Assembly: GCF_029227915.1 (NCBI RefSeq)
Contig: NC_079875.1
Coordinates: forward strand, 186,001 to 250,000
DNA: 64,000 nt
Direction: 5' to 3'
DNA from: Hydractinia symbiolongicarpus
Taxonomy: Eukaryota > Cnidaria > Hydrozoa > Anthoathecata > Hydractiniidae
Numbering within the stretch: the stretch's first letter is position 1; the number at the start of each line of letters is the position of its first letter. A program made the translations under genes and the position numbers. The notes beneath the pieces are model-generated. The model was not told the origin of the DNA. It searched no databases and saw only the letters and a list, made by a program, of their open reading frames with translations. Shown here in pieces: positions 35,325 through 47,900 of the stretch.

Positions 35325-37695
35325 GCGTCTCATCAAAAATGAAAACATTTTTGAAAACTACAAGCCTCATGCGTTTTAGTGGTGAAAAAATAATTTAAAA
35401 AATCGTTCGGGAAATGAGTTTACTCCCTGGGTACTTTCTTTGTATACTTTTGACTATACGGGCCCAGTCCGGGATTTACGGGAAATCTTGGGTTTTCGTG
35501 TGCCGGCGATTAAACTTCTTTTATTCAGCGTCCCATCAAAAGTGAAAACATTTTTGAAAACTACAAGTCTCATGCGTTTTAGTGGTGAAAAAATAATATA
35601 AAAAATCGTTCGGGAAATGTGTTTACTCCCTGGGTACTTTCTTCGTATACTTTTGACTATACGAGCCGAGTCCGGGGTTTACGGGAAATGGCGGGTTTTC
35701 GTTTGCCGGCGATTAAACTTCTTTTAATCAGCGTCTCATCAAAAACGAAAATATTTTTGAAAACTACAAGTCTCATGCGTTTTAGTGGTAAAAAGATAAT
35801 TTAAAGAATCGTTTTTGAAATGAGTTTACTCACAGGGTACTTTCTTTGTATACATTCGACTATACGGGCCAAGCCCGGGATTTACGGGAAGTCGCGGGTT
35901 TTTGTTTGCCGGCGATTAAACCACTTTCATTAAGCGTCTCATCAAAAATGAAAACATTTCTTAAAACTACAAGTCTCATGCGTTTTAGTGGTGAAAAAAT
36001 AATATAAAAAATCGTTCGGGAAATGAGTTTACTCCCTGGGTACTTTCTTCGTATACTTTTGACTATACGAGCCAAGTCCGGGGTTTACGGGAAATGGCGG
36101 GTTTTCGTTTGCCGGCGATTAAACTTCTTTTAATCAGCGTCTCATCAAAAATGAACACATTTTTGAAAACTACAAGACTCATGCGTTTTAGTGGTAAAAA
36201 GATAATTTAAAAAATCGTTTTGGAAATGAGTTTACTCACAGGGTACTTTCTTTGTATACATTCGACTATACGGGCCAAGCCCGGGATTTAAGGGAAATCG
36301 CGGGTTTTCGTTTGCCGGCGATTAAACCACTTTCATTAAGCGTTTCATCAAAAATGAAAACATTTTTGAAAACTACAAGTCTCATGCCTTTTAGTGGTGA
36401 AAAAATAATTTGAAAAATCGTTCGGGAAATGAGTTTACTCCCTGGGAACTTTCTTTGTATACTTTTGACTATACGGGCCCAGTCCGGGATTTACGGGAAA
36501 TCGCGGGTTTTCGTGTGCCGGCGATTAAACTTCTTTTAATCAGCGTCTCATCAAAAATGAAAACATTTTTGAAAACTACAAGCCTCATGCGTTTTAGTGG
36601 TGAAAAAATATTTTAAAAAATCGTTCGGGAAATGAGTTTACTCCCTGGGTACTTTCTTTGTATGCTTTTGACTATACGGGCCCAGTCCGGGATTTACGGG
36701 AAATCGCGGGTTTTCGTGTGCCGGCGATTAAACTTCTTTTATTCAGCGTCCCATCAAAAGTGAAAACATTTTTGAAAACTACAAGTCTCATGCGTTTTAG
36801 TGGTGAAAAAATAATATAAAAAATCGTTCGGGAAATGAGTTTACTCCCTGGGTACTTTCTTCGTATACTTTTGACTATACGAGCCGAGTCCGGGGTTTAC
36901 GGGAAATGGCGGGTTTTCGTTTGCCGGCGATTAAACTTCTTTTAATCAGCGTCTGATCAAAAACGAAAACATTTTTGAAAACTACAAGTCTCATGCGTTT
37001 TAGTGGTAAAAAGATAATTTAAAGAATCGTTTTTGAAATGAGTTTACTCACAGGGTACTTTCTTTGTATACATTCGACTATACGGGCCAAGCCCGGGATT
37101 TACGGGAAGTCGCGGGTTTTTGTTTGCTGGCGATTAAACCACTTTCATTAAGCGTCTCATCAAAAATGAAAACATTTCTTAAAACTACAAGTCTCATGCG
37201 TTTTAGTGGTGAAAAAATAATATAAAAAATCGTTCGGGAAATGAGTTTACTCCCTGGGTACTTTCTTCGTATACTTTTGACTATACGAGCCAAGTCCGGG
37301 GTTTACGGGAAATGGCGGGTTTTTGTTTGCCGGCGATTAAACTTCTTTTAATCAGCGTCTCATCAAAAATGAACACATTTTTGAAAACTACAAGACTCAT
37401 GCGTTTTAGTGGTAAAAAGATAATTTAAAAAATCGTTTTGGAAATGAGTTTACTCACAGGGTACTTTCTTTGTATACATTCGACTATACGGGCCAAGCCC
37501 AGGATTTAAGGGAAATCGCGGGTTTTCGTTTGCCGGCGATTAAACCACTTTCATTAAGCGTTTCATCAAAAATGAAAACATTTTTGAAAACTAAAAGTCT
37601 CATGCCTTGTAGTGGTGAAAAAATAATTTAAAAAATCGTTCGGGAAATGAGTTTACTCCCTGGGAACTTTCTTTGTATACTTTTGACTATACGGG
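35325..37695 (+). repeat. 6-monomer tandem duplication (1218 bp)
   Basis: About 35325-36477 matches 36543-37695 at 1218 bp. Shared rare states are AATTTAAAGAATCG, GGGATTTAAGGG-like forms and CATGCCTT. Several differences are visible: GTATACTT/GTATGCTT near 36662, CCCGGGATTTAAG/CCCAGGATTTAAG near 37500 and CCTTTTAGTGG/CCTTGTAGTGG near 37618. It is therefore older than the 13- and 23-monomer events on the left. Confidence 0.65.
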
Positions 37696-38983
37696 CCGAG
37701 TCCGGGAGTTACGGGAAGTCGTGGGATTTCGTTTGCCGGCGATTAAACTTCTTTTATTCAGCGTCTCATCAAAAATGAAAACATTTTTAAAAACTACAAG
37801 TCTCATGGGCTTTAGTGGTGAAATAATAATTTAAAAAATCGTTCGGGAAATGAGTTTACTTCCTGGGTACTGTTTTTGTATACTTTTGACTTTACAGGCC
37901 GAGTCCAGGATTTACGGGAAATCGCAGGTTTTCGATTGCCGGCGATTAAACTCCTTTTATTCAGCGTCTCATCAAAAATGAAAACATTTTTGAAAAGTAC
38001 AAGTCTCATGCGTTTTAGTGGTAAAAAGATAATTTAAAAAATCGTTTTGGAAATGAGTTTACTCACAGGGTACTTTCTTTGTATACATTCGACTATACGG
38101 GCCAAGCCCGGGATTTACGGGAAGTCGCGGGTTTTTGTTTGCCGGCGATTAAACCACTTTTATTAAGCGTCTCATCAAAAATGAAAACATTTCTTAAAAC
38201 TACAAGTCTCATGCGTTTTAGTGGTGAAAAAATAATATAAAAAATCGTTCGGGAAATGAGTTTACTCCCTGGGTACTTTCTTCGTATACTTTTGACTATA
38301 CGAGCCAAGTCCGGGGTTTACGGGAAATGGCGGGTTTTCGTTTGCCGGCGATTAAACTTCTTTTAATCAGCGTCTCATCAAAAATGAACACATTTTTGAA
38401 AACTACAAGACTCATGCGTTTTAGTGGTAAGAAGATAATTTAAAAAATCGTTTTGGAAATGAGTTTACTCACAGGGTACTTTCTTTGTATACATTCGACT
38501 ATACGGGCCAAGCCCGGGATTTAAGGGAAATCGCGGGTTTTCGTTTGCCGGCGATTAAACCACTTTCATTAAGCGTTTCATCAAAAATGAAAACATTTTT
38601 GAAAACTACAAGTCTCATGCCTTTTAATGGTGAAAAAATAATTTAAAAAATCGTTCGGGAAATGAGTTTACTCCCTGGGAACTTTCTTTGTATACTTTTG
38701 ACTATACGGGCCGAGTCCGGGAGTTACGGGAAGTCGTGGGTTTTCGTTTGCCGGCGATTAAACTTCTTTTATTCAGCGTCTCATCAAAAATGAAAACATT
38801 TTTAAAAACTACAAGTCTCATCCGTTTTAGTGGTAAAAAGATAATTTAAAAAATCGTTTTGGAAATGAGTTTACTCACAGGGTACTTTCTTTGTATACAT
38901 TCGACTATACGGGCCAAGCCCGGGATTTACGGGAAATCGCGGGTTTTCGTTTGACGGCGATTAAACCACTTTTATTAAGCGTC

Positions 38984-41900
38984 TCATCAAAAATGAAAAC
39001 ATTTCTGAAAACTACAAGTCTCATGCCTTTTAGTGGTGAAAAAATAATTTAAAAAATCGTTCGGGAAATGAGTTTACTCCCTGGGTACTTTTTTGTATAC
39101 TTTTGACTTTACAGGCCGAGTCCAGGATTTACGGGAAATCGCAGGTTTTCGATTGCCGGCGATTAAACTCCTTTTATTCAGCGTCTCATCAAAAATGAAA
39201 ACATTTTTGAAAACTACAAGTCTCATGCGTTTTAGTGGTAAAAAGATAATTTAAAAAATCGTTTTGGAAATCAGTTTCCTCCCTGGGTACTTTCTTTATA
39301 TACATTCAACTATGCGGGCCAAGCCCGGGATTTACGGGAAATCGCGGGTTTTCGTTTGCCGGCGATTAAGATTCTTTTATTCAGCGTCTCATCAAAAATG
39401 AAAACACTTTTAAAAACTACAAGTCTCACGCGTTTTAGTGGTGTAAAAATAATTTAAAAAGTCGTTCTGGAAATGAGTTTACTCACAGGGTACTTTCTTT
39501 GTATACATTCGACTATACGGGCCAAGCCCGGGATTTACGGGAAATCGCGGGTTTTCGTTTGCCGGCGATTGAACTTCTTTCATTAAGCGTCTCATCAAAA
39601 ATGAAAACATTTTTGAAAACTACAAGTCTCATGCGTTTTAGTGGTGAAAAAAAAATTTAAAAAATCGTTCGGGAAATGAGTTTACACCCTGGGTACTTTC
39701 TTTGTATACATTCGACTATACGGGTCAAGCCCGGGATTTACGTGAAATCGCGGGTTTTCGTTTGCCGGCGATTAAACCTCTTTCATTAAGCGTCTCATCA
39801 AAAATGAAAACATTTTTGAAAACTACAAGCCTCATGTGTTTTAGTGGTGAAAAAATAATTTAAAAAATCGTTCGGGAAATGAGTTTACTCCCTGGGTACT
39901 TTCTTTGTATACTTTTGACTATACGGGCCCAGACCGGAATTTACGGGAAATCTCGGGTTTTCGTGTGCCGGCGATTAAACTTCTTTTATTCAGCGTCCCA
40001 ATAAAAGTGAAAACATTTTTGAAAACTACAAGTCTCATGCGTTTTAGTGGTGAAAAAATAATATAATAAATCGTTCGGGAAATGAGTTTACTCCCTGGGT
40101 ACTTTCTTCGTATACTTTTGACTATACGAGCCGAGTCCGGGGTTTACGGGTAATGGCGGCTTTTCGTTTGCCGGCGATTAAACTTCTTTTAATCAGCGTC
40201 TCATCAAAAATGAAAACATTTCTGAAAACTACAAGTCTCATGCGTTTTAGTGGTGAAAAAATAATTTAAAAAATCGTTCGGGAAATGAGTTTACTCCTTG
40301 GGTACTTTCTTTGTATACTTTTGACTATACGGGCCCAGTCTGGGATTTACGGGAAATCGCGGGTTTTCGTGTGCCGGCGATTGAACTTCTTTTATTCAGC
40401 GTCCCATCAAAAATGAAAACATTTTTGAAAACTACAAGTCTCATGCGTTTTAGTGGTGAAAAAATAATATAAAAAATCGTTCGGGAAATGAGTTTACTCC
40501 CTGGGTACTTTCTTCGTATACTTTTGACTATACGAGCCAAGTCCGGGATTTACGGGAAATGGCGGGTTTTCGTTTGCCGGCGATTAAACTTCTTTTAATC
40601 AGCGTCTCACAAAAATGAAAACATTTTTAAAAACTACAAGTCTCATGCGTTTTAGTGGTAAAAAGATAATTTAAAAAATCGTTTTGGAAATGAGTTTACT
40701 CACAGGGTACTTTCTTTGTATACATTCGACTATACGGGCCAAGCCCGGGATTTACGGGAAATCGCGGGTTTTCGTTTTCCGGTGAGTAAACCTCTTTCAT
40801 TAAGCGTCTCATCAAAAATGAAAACATTTTTGAAAACTAAAAGCCTCATGCGTTTTAGTGGTGAAAAAATAATTTAAAAAATCGTTCGGGAAATGAGTTT
40901 ACTTCTTGGGTACTTTCTTTGTATACTTTTGACTATACGGGCCCAGTCTGGGATTTACGGGAAATCGCGGGTTTTCGTGTGCCGGCGATTGAACTTCTTT
41001 TATTCAGCGTCCCATCAAAAATGAAAACATTTCTGAAAACTACAAGTCTCATGCCTTTTAGTGGTGAAAAAATAATTTAAAAAATCGTTCGGGAAATGAG
41101 TTTACTCCCTGGGTACTTTTTTGTATACTTTTGACTTTACAGGCCGAGTCCAGGATTTACGGGAAATCGCAGGTTTTCGATTGCCGGCGATTAAACTCCT
41201 TTTATTCAGCGTCTCATCAAAAATGAAAACATTTTTGAAAACTACAAGTCTCATGCGTTTTAGTGGTAAAAAGATAATTTAAAAAATCGTTTTGGAAATC
41301 AGTTTCCTCCCTGGGTACTTTCTTTATATACATTCAACTATGCGGGCCAAGCCCGGGATTTACGGGAAATCGCGGGTTTTCGTTTGCCGGCGATTAAGAT
41401 TCTTTTATTCAGCGTCTCATCAAAAATGAAAACACTTTTAAAAACTACAAGTCTCACGCGTTTTAGTGGTGTAAAAATAATTTAAAAAGTCGTTCTGGAA
41501 ATGAGTTTACTCACAGGGTACTTTCTTTGTATACATTCGACTATACGGGCCAAGCCCGGGATTTACGGGAAATCGCGGGTTTTCGTTTGCCGGCGATTGA
41601 ACTTCTTTCATTAAGCGTCTCATCAAAAATGAAAACATTTTTGAAAACTACAAGTCTCATGCGTTTTAGTGGTGAAAAAAAAATTTAAAAAATCGTTCGG
41701 GAAATGAGTTTACACCCTGGGTACTTTCTTTGTATACATTCGACTATACGGGTCAAGCCCGGGATTTACGTGAAATCGCGGGTTTTCGTTTGCCGGCGAT
41801 TAAACCTCTTTCATTAAGCGTCTCATCAAAAATGAAAACATTTTTGAAAACTACAAGCCTCATGTGTTTTAGTGGTGAAAAAATAATTTAAAAAATCGTT

Positions 41901-42633
41901 CGGGAAATGAGTTTACTCCCTGGGTACTTTCTTTGTATACTTTTGACTATACGGGCCCAGACCGGAATTTACGGGAAATCTCGGGTTTTCGTGTGCCGGC
42001 GATTAAACTTCTTTTATTCAGCGTCCCATCAAAAATGAAAACATTTTTGAAAACTACAAGTCTCATGCGTTTTAGTGGTGAAAAAATAATATAAAAAATC
42101 GTTCGGGAAATGAGTTTACTCCCTGGGTACTTTCTTCGTATACTTTTGACTATACGAGCCAAGTCCGGGATTTACGGGAAATGGCGGGTTTTCGTTTGCC
42201 GGCGATTAAACTTCTTTTAATCAGCGTCTCACAAAAATGAAAACATTTTTAAAAACTACAAGTCTCATGCGTTTTAGTGGTAAAAAGATAATTTAAAAAA
42301 TCGTTTTGGAAATGAGTTTACTCACAGGGTACTTTCTTTGTATACATTCGACTATACGGGCCAAGCCCGGGATTTACGGGAAATCGCGGGTTTTCGTTTT
42401 CCGGTGAGTAAACCTCTTTCATTAAGCGTCTCATCAAAAATGAAAACATTTTTGAAAACTAAAAGCCTCATGCGTTTTAGTGGTGAAAAAATAATTTAAA
42501 AAATCGTTCGGGAAATGAGTTTACTTCTTGGGTACTTTCTTTGTATACTTTTGACTATACGGGCCCAGTCTGGGATTTACGGGAAATCGCGGGTTTTCGT
42601 GTGCCGGCGATTGAACTTCTTTTATTCAGCGTC
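38984..42633 (+). repeat. 10-monomer duplication with 2-monomer loss in copy 2
   Basis: Copy 1 is 38984-41011 (2028 bp). Copy 2 starts at 41012 and follows copy 1 exactly in register to 40000/42028. The offset then drops to 1622 bp, so copy 2 (41012-42633) lacks the two monomers at about 40001-40406. Both copies carry the distinctive AATCAGTTTCCTCC (39270 and 41298), GGCGATTAAGATTC and the shortened TCTCACAAAAATG (40606 and 42228). Part of the same trimer (40404-40900) appears again after 42634. Confidence 0.75.
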
Positions 42634-44804
42634 CCATCAAAAATGAAAACATTTTTGAAAACTACAAGTCTCATGCGTTTTAGTGGTGAAAAAATAATAT
42701 AAAAAATCGTTCGGGAAATGAGTTTACTCCCTGGGTACTTTCTTCGTATACTTTTGACTATACGAGCCAAGTCCGGGATTTACGGGAAATGGCGGGTTTT
42801 CGTTTGCCGGCGATTAAACTTCTTTTAATCAGCGTCTCATCAAAAATGAAAACATTTTTAAAAACTACAAGTCTCATGCGTTTTAGTGGTAAAAAGATAA
42901 TTTAAAAAATCGTTTTGGAAATGAGTTTACTCACAGGGTACTTTCTTTGTATACATTCGACTATACGGGCCAAGCCCGGGATTTACGGGAAATCGCGGGT
43001 TTTCGTTTTCCGGTGCGTAAACCTCTTTCATTAAGCGTCTCATCAAAAATGAAAACATTTTTGAAAACTACAAGCCTCATGCGTTTTAGTGGTGAAAAAA
43101 TAATTTAAAAAATCGTTTGGGAAATGAGTTTACTCCCTGGGTACTTTCTTCGTATACTTTTGACTATACGAGCCAAGTCCGGGGTTTACGGAAAATGGCG
43201 GGTTTTCGTTTGCCGGCGATTAAACTTCTTTTAATCAGCGTCTCATCAAAAATGAAAACATTTTTGAAAACTACAAGTCTCATGCGTTTTAGTGGTAAAA
43301 AGATAATTTAAAAAATCGTTTTGGAAATGAGTTTACTCCCTGGGTACTTTCTTTGTATACTTTTGACTATACGGGCCCAGTCCGGGATTTACGGGAAATC
43401 TCGGGATTTTGTGTGCCGGCGATTAAACTTCTTTTATTCAGCGTCCCATCAAAAGTGAAAACATTTTTGAAAACTACAAGTCTCATGCGTTTTAGTGGTG
43501 AAAAAATAATCTAAAAAATCGTTCGGGAAATGAGTTTACTCCCTGGGTACTTTCTTTGTATACTTTTGACTATACGAGCCGAGTCCGGGGTTTACGGGAA
43601 ATGGCGGGTTTTCGTTTGCCGACGATTAAACTTCTTTTAATCAGCGTCTCATCAAAAACGAAAACATTTTTGAAAACTACAAGTCTCATGCGTTTTAGTG
43701 GTAAAAAGATAATTTAAAGAATCGTTTTTGAAATGAGTTTACTCACAGGGTACTTTCTTTGTAAACATTCGACTATACGGGCCAAGCCCGGGATTTACGG
43801 GAAGTCGCGGGTTTTTGTTTGCCGGCGATTAAACCACTTTCATTAAGCGTCTCATCAAAAATGAAAACATTTCTTAAAACTACAAGTCTCATGCGTTTTA
43901 GTGGTGAAAAAATAATTTAAAAAATCGTTCGGGAAATGAGTTTACTCCCTGGGTACTTTCTTTGTATACTTTTGACTATACGGGCCCAGTCCGGGATTTA
44001 CGGGAAATCGCGGGTTTTTGTTTGCCGGCGATTGAACTTTTTTCATTAAGCGTCTCATCAAATATGAAAACATTTTTGAAAACTACAAGTCTCATGGGCT
44101 TTAGTGGTGAAATAATAGTTTAAAAAATCGTTCGGGAAATGAGTTTACTCCCTGGGTACTTTCTTTGTATACTTTTGACTATACGGGCCGAGTCCGGGAT
44201 TTACGGGAAATCGCAAGTTTTCGTTTGCCGGCGATTAAACTCCTTTTATTCAGCGTCTCATCAAAAATGAAAACATTTTTGAAAACTACAAGTCTCATGC
44301 GTTTTAGTGGTGAAAAGATAATTTAAAAAATCGTTTTGGAAATGAGTTTACTCACAGGGTACTTTCTTTGTATACATTCGACTATACGGGCCAAGCCCGG
44401 GATTTACGGGAAATCGCGGGTTTTCGTTTGCCGGCGATTAAATCACTTTCACTAAGCGTCTCATCAAAAATGAAAACATTTCTGAAAACTACAAGTCTCA
44501 TGCGTTTTAGTGGTGAAAAAATAATTTAAAAAATCGTTCGGGAAATGAGTTTACTCCCTGGGTACTTTCTTTGTATACTTTTGACTATACGGGCCGAGTC
44601 CGGGATTTACGGGAAATCGCGGGTTTTTGTTTGCCGGCAATAAAACTCCTTTTATTCAGCCTCTCATCACAAATGAAAACATTTTTGAAAACTCCAAGTC
44701 TCATGCGTTTTAGTGGTGAAAAGATAATTTAAAAAATCGTTCTGGAAATGAGTTTACTCACAGCGTACTTTCTTTGTAAATATTCGACTATACGGGACAA
44801 GCCC

Positions 44805-44940
44805 GGGATTTAGGGAAATCGTGGTATTTCGTTTGCCGGCGATTAAACCTCTTTCAATAAGCGTCTCATTAAAAATGAAAACATTTTTGGAAACTGCAAG
44901 TCTTATTCGTTCTAGTGTGCAGAAATAATTTGAAAAATCG
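44805..44940 (+). repeat. Rare 'C' monomer variant
   Basis: Same diagnostic states as 783-913: GATTTAGGGAAATCGTGG, GTATTTCG, CATTAAAAATG, TTTTTGGAAAC and GCAGAAATAATTTG. This copy has lost one G (TAGTGTGCAG for TAGTGGTGCAG); a hybrid monomer near 45.72 kb shares that loss, suggesting conversion between the two. Confidence 0.7.
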
Positions 44941-47900
44941 TTCGGGAAATCAGTTTACTCACAGGGTACTTTCTTTGTATAAATTCGACTATACGGGCCA
45001 AGCCCGGGATTTACGGGAAATCGCGGGTTTTCGTTTGCTGGCGATTGAACTTCTTTCATTAAGCGTCTCATCAAATATGAAAACATTTTTGAAAACTACA
45101 AGTCTCATGGGCTTTAGTGGTGAAATAATAGTTTAAGAAATCGTTCGGGAAATGAGTTTACTCCCTGGGTACTTTCTTTGTATACTTTTGACTATACGGG
45201 CCGAGTCCCGGATTTACGGGAAATCGCAAGTTTTCGTTTGCCGGTGATTAAACTCCTTTTATTCAGCGTCTCATCAAAAATGAAAACATTTTTGAAAACT
45301 ACAAGTCTCATGCGTTTTAGTGGTGAAAAGATAATTTAAAAAATCGTTTTGGAAATGAGTTTACTCACAGGGTACTTTCTTTGTATACATTCGACTATAC
45401 GGGCCAAGCCTGGGATTTACGGGAAATCGCGGGTTTTCGTTTGCCGGCGATTAAATCACTTTCACTAAGCGTCTCATCAAAAATGAAAACATTTCAGAAA
45501 ACTACAAGTCTCATGCGTTTTAGTGGTGAAAAAATAATTTAAAAAATCGTTCGGGAAATGAGTTTACTCCCTGGGTACTTTCTTTGTATACTTTTGACTA
45601 TACGGGCCGAGTCCGGGATTTACGGGAAATCACGGGTTTTCGTTTGCCGCCGATTAAACTTCTTTTATTCAGCGTCTCATCAAAAATGAAAACACTTTTG
45701 AAAACTACAAGTCTCATTCGTTCTAGTGTGCAGAAATAATTTGAAAAATCGTTCGGGAAATCAGTTTCCTCCCTGGGTACTTTCTTTATATACATTCAAC
45801 TATGCGGGCCAAGCCCGGGATTTACGGGAAATCGCGGGTTTTCGTTTGCCGGCGATTGAACTTCTTTCATTAAGCGTCTCATCAAAAATGAAAACATTTT
45901 TGAAAACTACAAGTCTCATGCGTTTTAGTGATGAAAAAAAAATTTAAAAAATCGTTCGGGAAATGAGTTTACACCCTGGGTACTTTCTTTGTATACATTC
46001 GACTATACGGGTCAAGCCAGGGATTTACGTGAAATCGCGGGTTTTCGTTTACCGGCGATTAAACCTCTTTCATTAAGAGTCTCATCAAAAATGAACACAA
46101 TTTTGAAAACTACAAGCCTCGTGTGTTTTAGTGGTGAAAAAAAATTTAAAAAATCGTTCGGGAAATGAGTTTACTCCCTGGGTACTTTCTTTGTATACTT
46201 TGGACTATACGGGCCCAGACCGGGATTTACGGGAAATCTCGGGTTTTCGTGTGCCGGCGATTAAACTTCTTTTATTCAGAGTCCCATCAAAAGTGAAAAC
46301 ATTTTTGAAACTACAAGTCTCATGCGTTTTAGTGGTGAAAAAATAATATAATAAATCGTTCGGGAAATGAGTTTACTCCCTGGGTACTTTCTTCGTATAC
46401 TTTTGACTATACGAGCCGAGTCCGGGGTTTACGGGAAATGGCGGGTTTTCGTTTGCCGGCGATTAAACTTCTTTTAATCAGCGTCTCATTAAAAATGAAA
46501 ACATTTTTGAAAACTACAAGTCTCATGCGTTTTAGTGGTAAAAAGATAATTTAAAAAATCGTTTTGGAAATGAGTTTACTCACAGGGTACTTTCTTTGTA
46601 TACATTCGACTATACGGGCCAAGCCCGGGATTTACGGGAAATCGCGGGTTTTTGTTTGCCGGCGATTAAACCACTTTCATTAAGCGTTTCATCAAAAATG
46701 AAAACATTTCTGAAAACTACAAGTCTCATGCGTTTTAGTGGTAAAAAAATAATTTAAAAAATCGTTCGGGAAATGAGTTTACTCCCTGGGTACTTTCTTT
46801 GTATACTTTTGACTATACGGGCCCAGTCCGGGATTTATGGGAAATCGCGGGTTTTCGTGTGCCGGCGATTAAACTTCTTTTATTCAGCGTCCCATCAAAA
46901 ATGAAAACATTTTTGAAAACTACAAGTCTCATGCGTTTTAGTGGTGAAAAAATAATATAAAAAATCGTTCGGGAAATGAGTTTACTCCCTGGGTACTTTC
47001 TTCGTATACTTTTGACTATACGAGCCAAGTCCGGGGTTTACGGGAAATGGCGGGTTTTCGTTTGCCGGCGATTAAACTTCTTTTAATCAGCGTCTCATCA
47101 AAAATGAAAACATTTTTGAAAACTACAAGTATCATGCGTTTCAGTGGTAAAAAGATAATTTAAAAAATCGTTTTGGAAATGAGTTAACTCACAGGGTACT
47201 TTCTTTGTATACATTCGACTATACGGGCCAAGCCCGGGATTTACGGGAAATCGCGGGTTTTCGTTTTCCGGTGAGTAAACCTCTTTCATTAAGCGTCTCA
47301 TCAAAAATGAAAACATTTTTGAAAACTACAAGCCTCATGCGTTTTAGTGGTGAAAAAATAATTTAAAAAATCGTTCGGGAAATGAGTTTACTCCCTGGGT
47401 ACTTTCTTTGTATACATTCGACTATACGGGTCAAGCCAGGGATTTACGTGAAATCGCGGGTTTTCATTTACCAGCGATTAAACCTGTTTCATTAAGCGTC
47501 TCATCAAAAATGAACACATTTTTAAAAACTACAAGCCTCGTGTGTTTTAGTGGTGAAAAAATAATTTAAAAAATCGTTCGGGAAATGAGTCTACTCCCTG
47601 GGTACTTTCTTTGTATACTTTTGACTATACGGGCCCAGACCGGGATTTACGGGAAATCTCGGGTTTTCGTGTGCCGGCGATTAAAATTCTTTTATTCAGA
47701 GTCCCATCAAAAGTGAAAACATTTTTGAAACTAAAAGTCTCATGCGTTTTAGTGGTGAAAAAATAATATAATAAATCGTTCGGGAAATGAGTTTACTCCC
47801 TGGGTACTTTCTTCGTATACTTTTGACTATACGAGCCGAGTCCGGGGTTTACGGGAAATGGCGGGTTTCCGTTTGCCGGCGATTAAACTTCTTTTAATCA

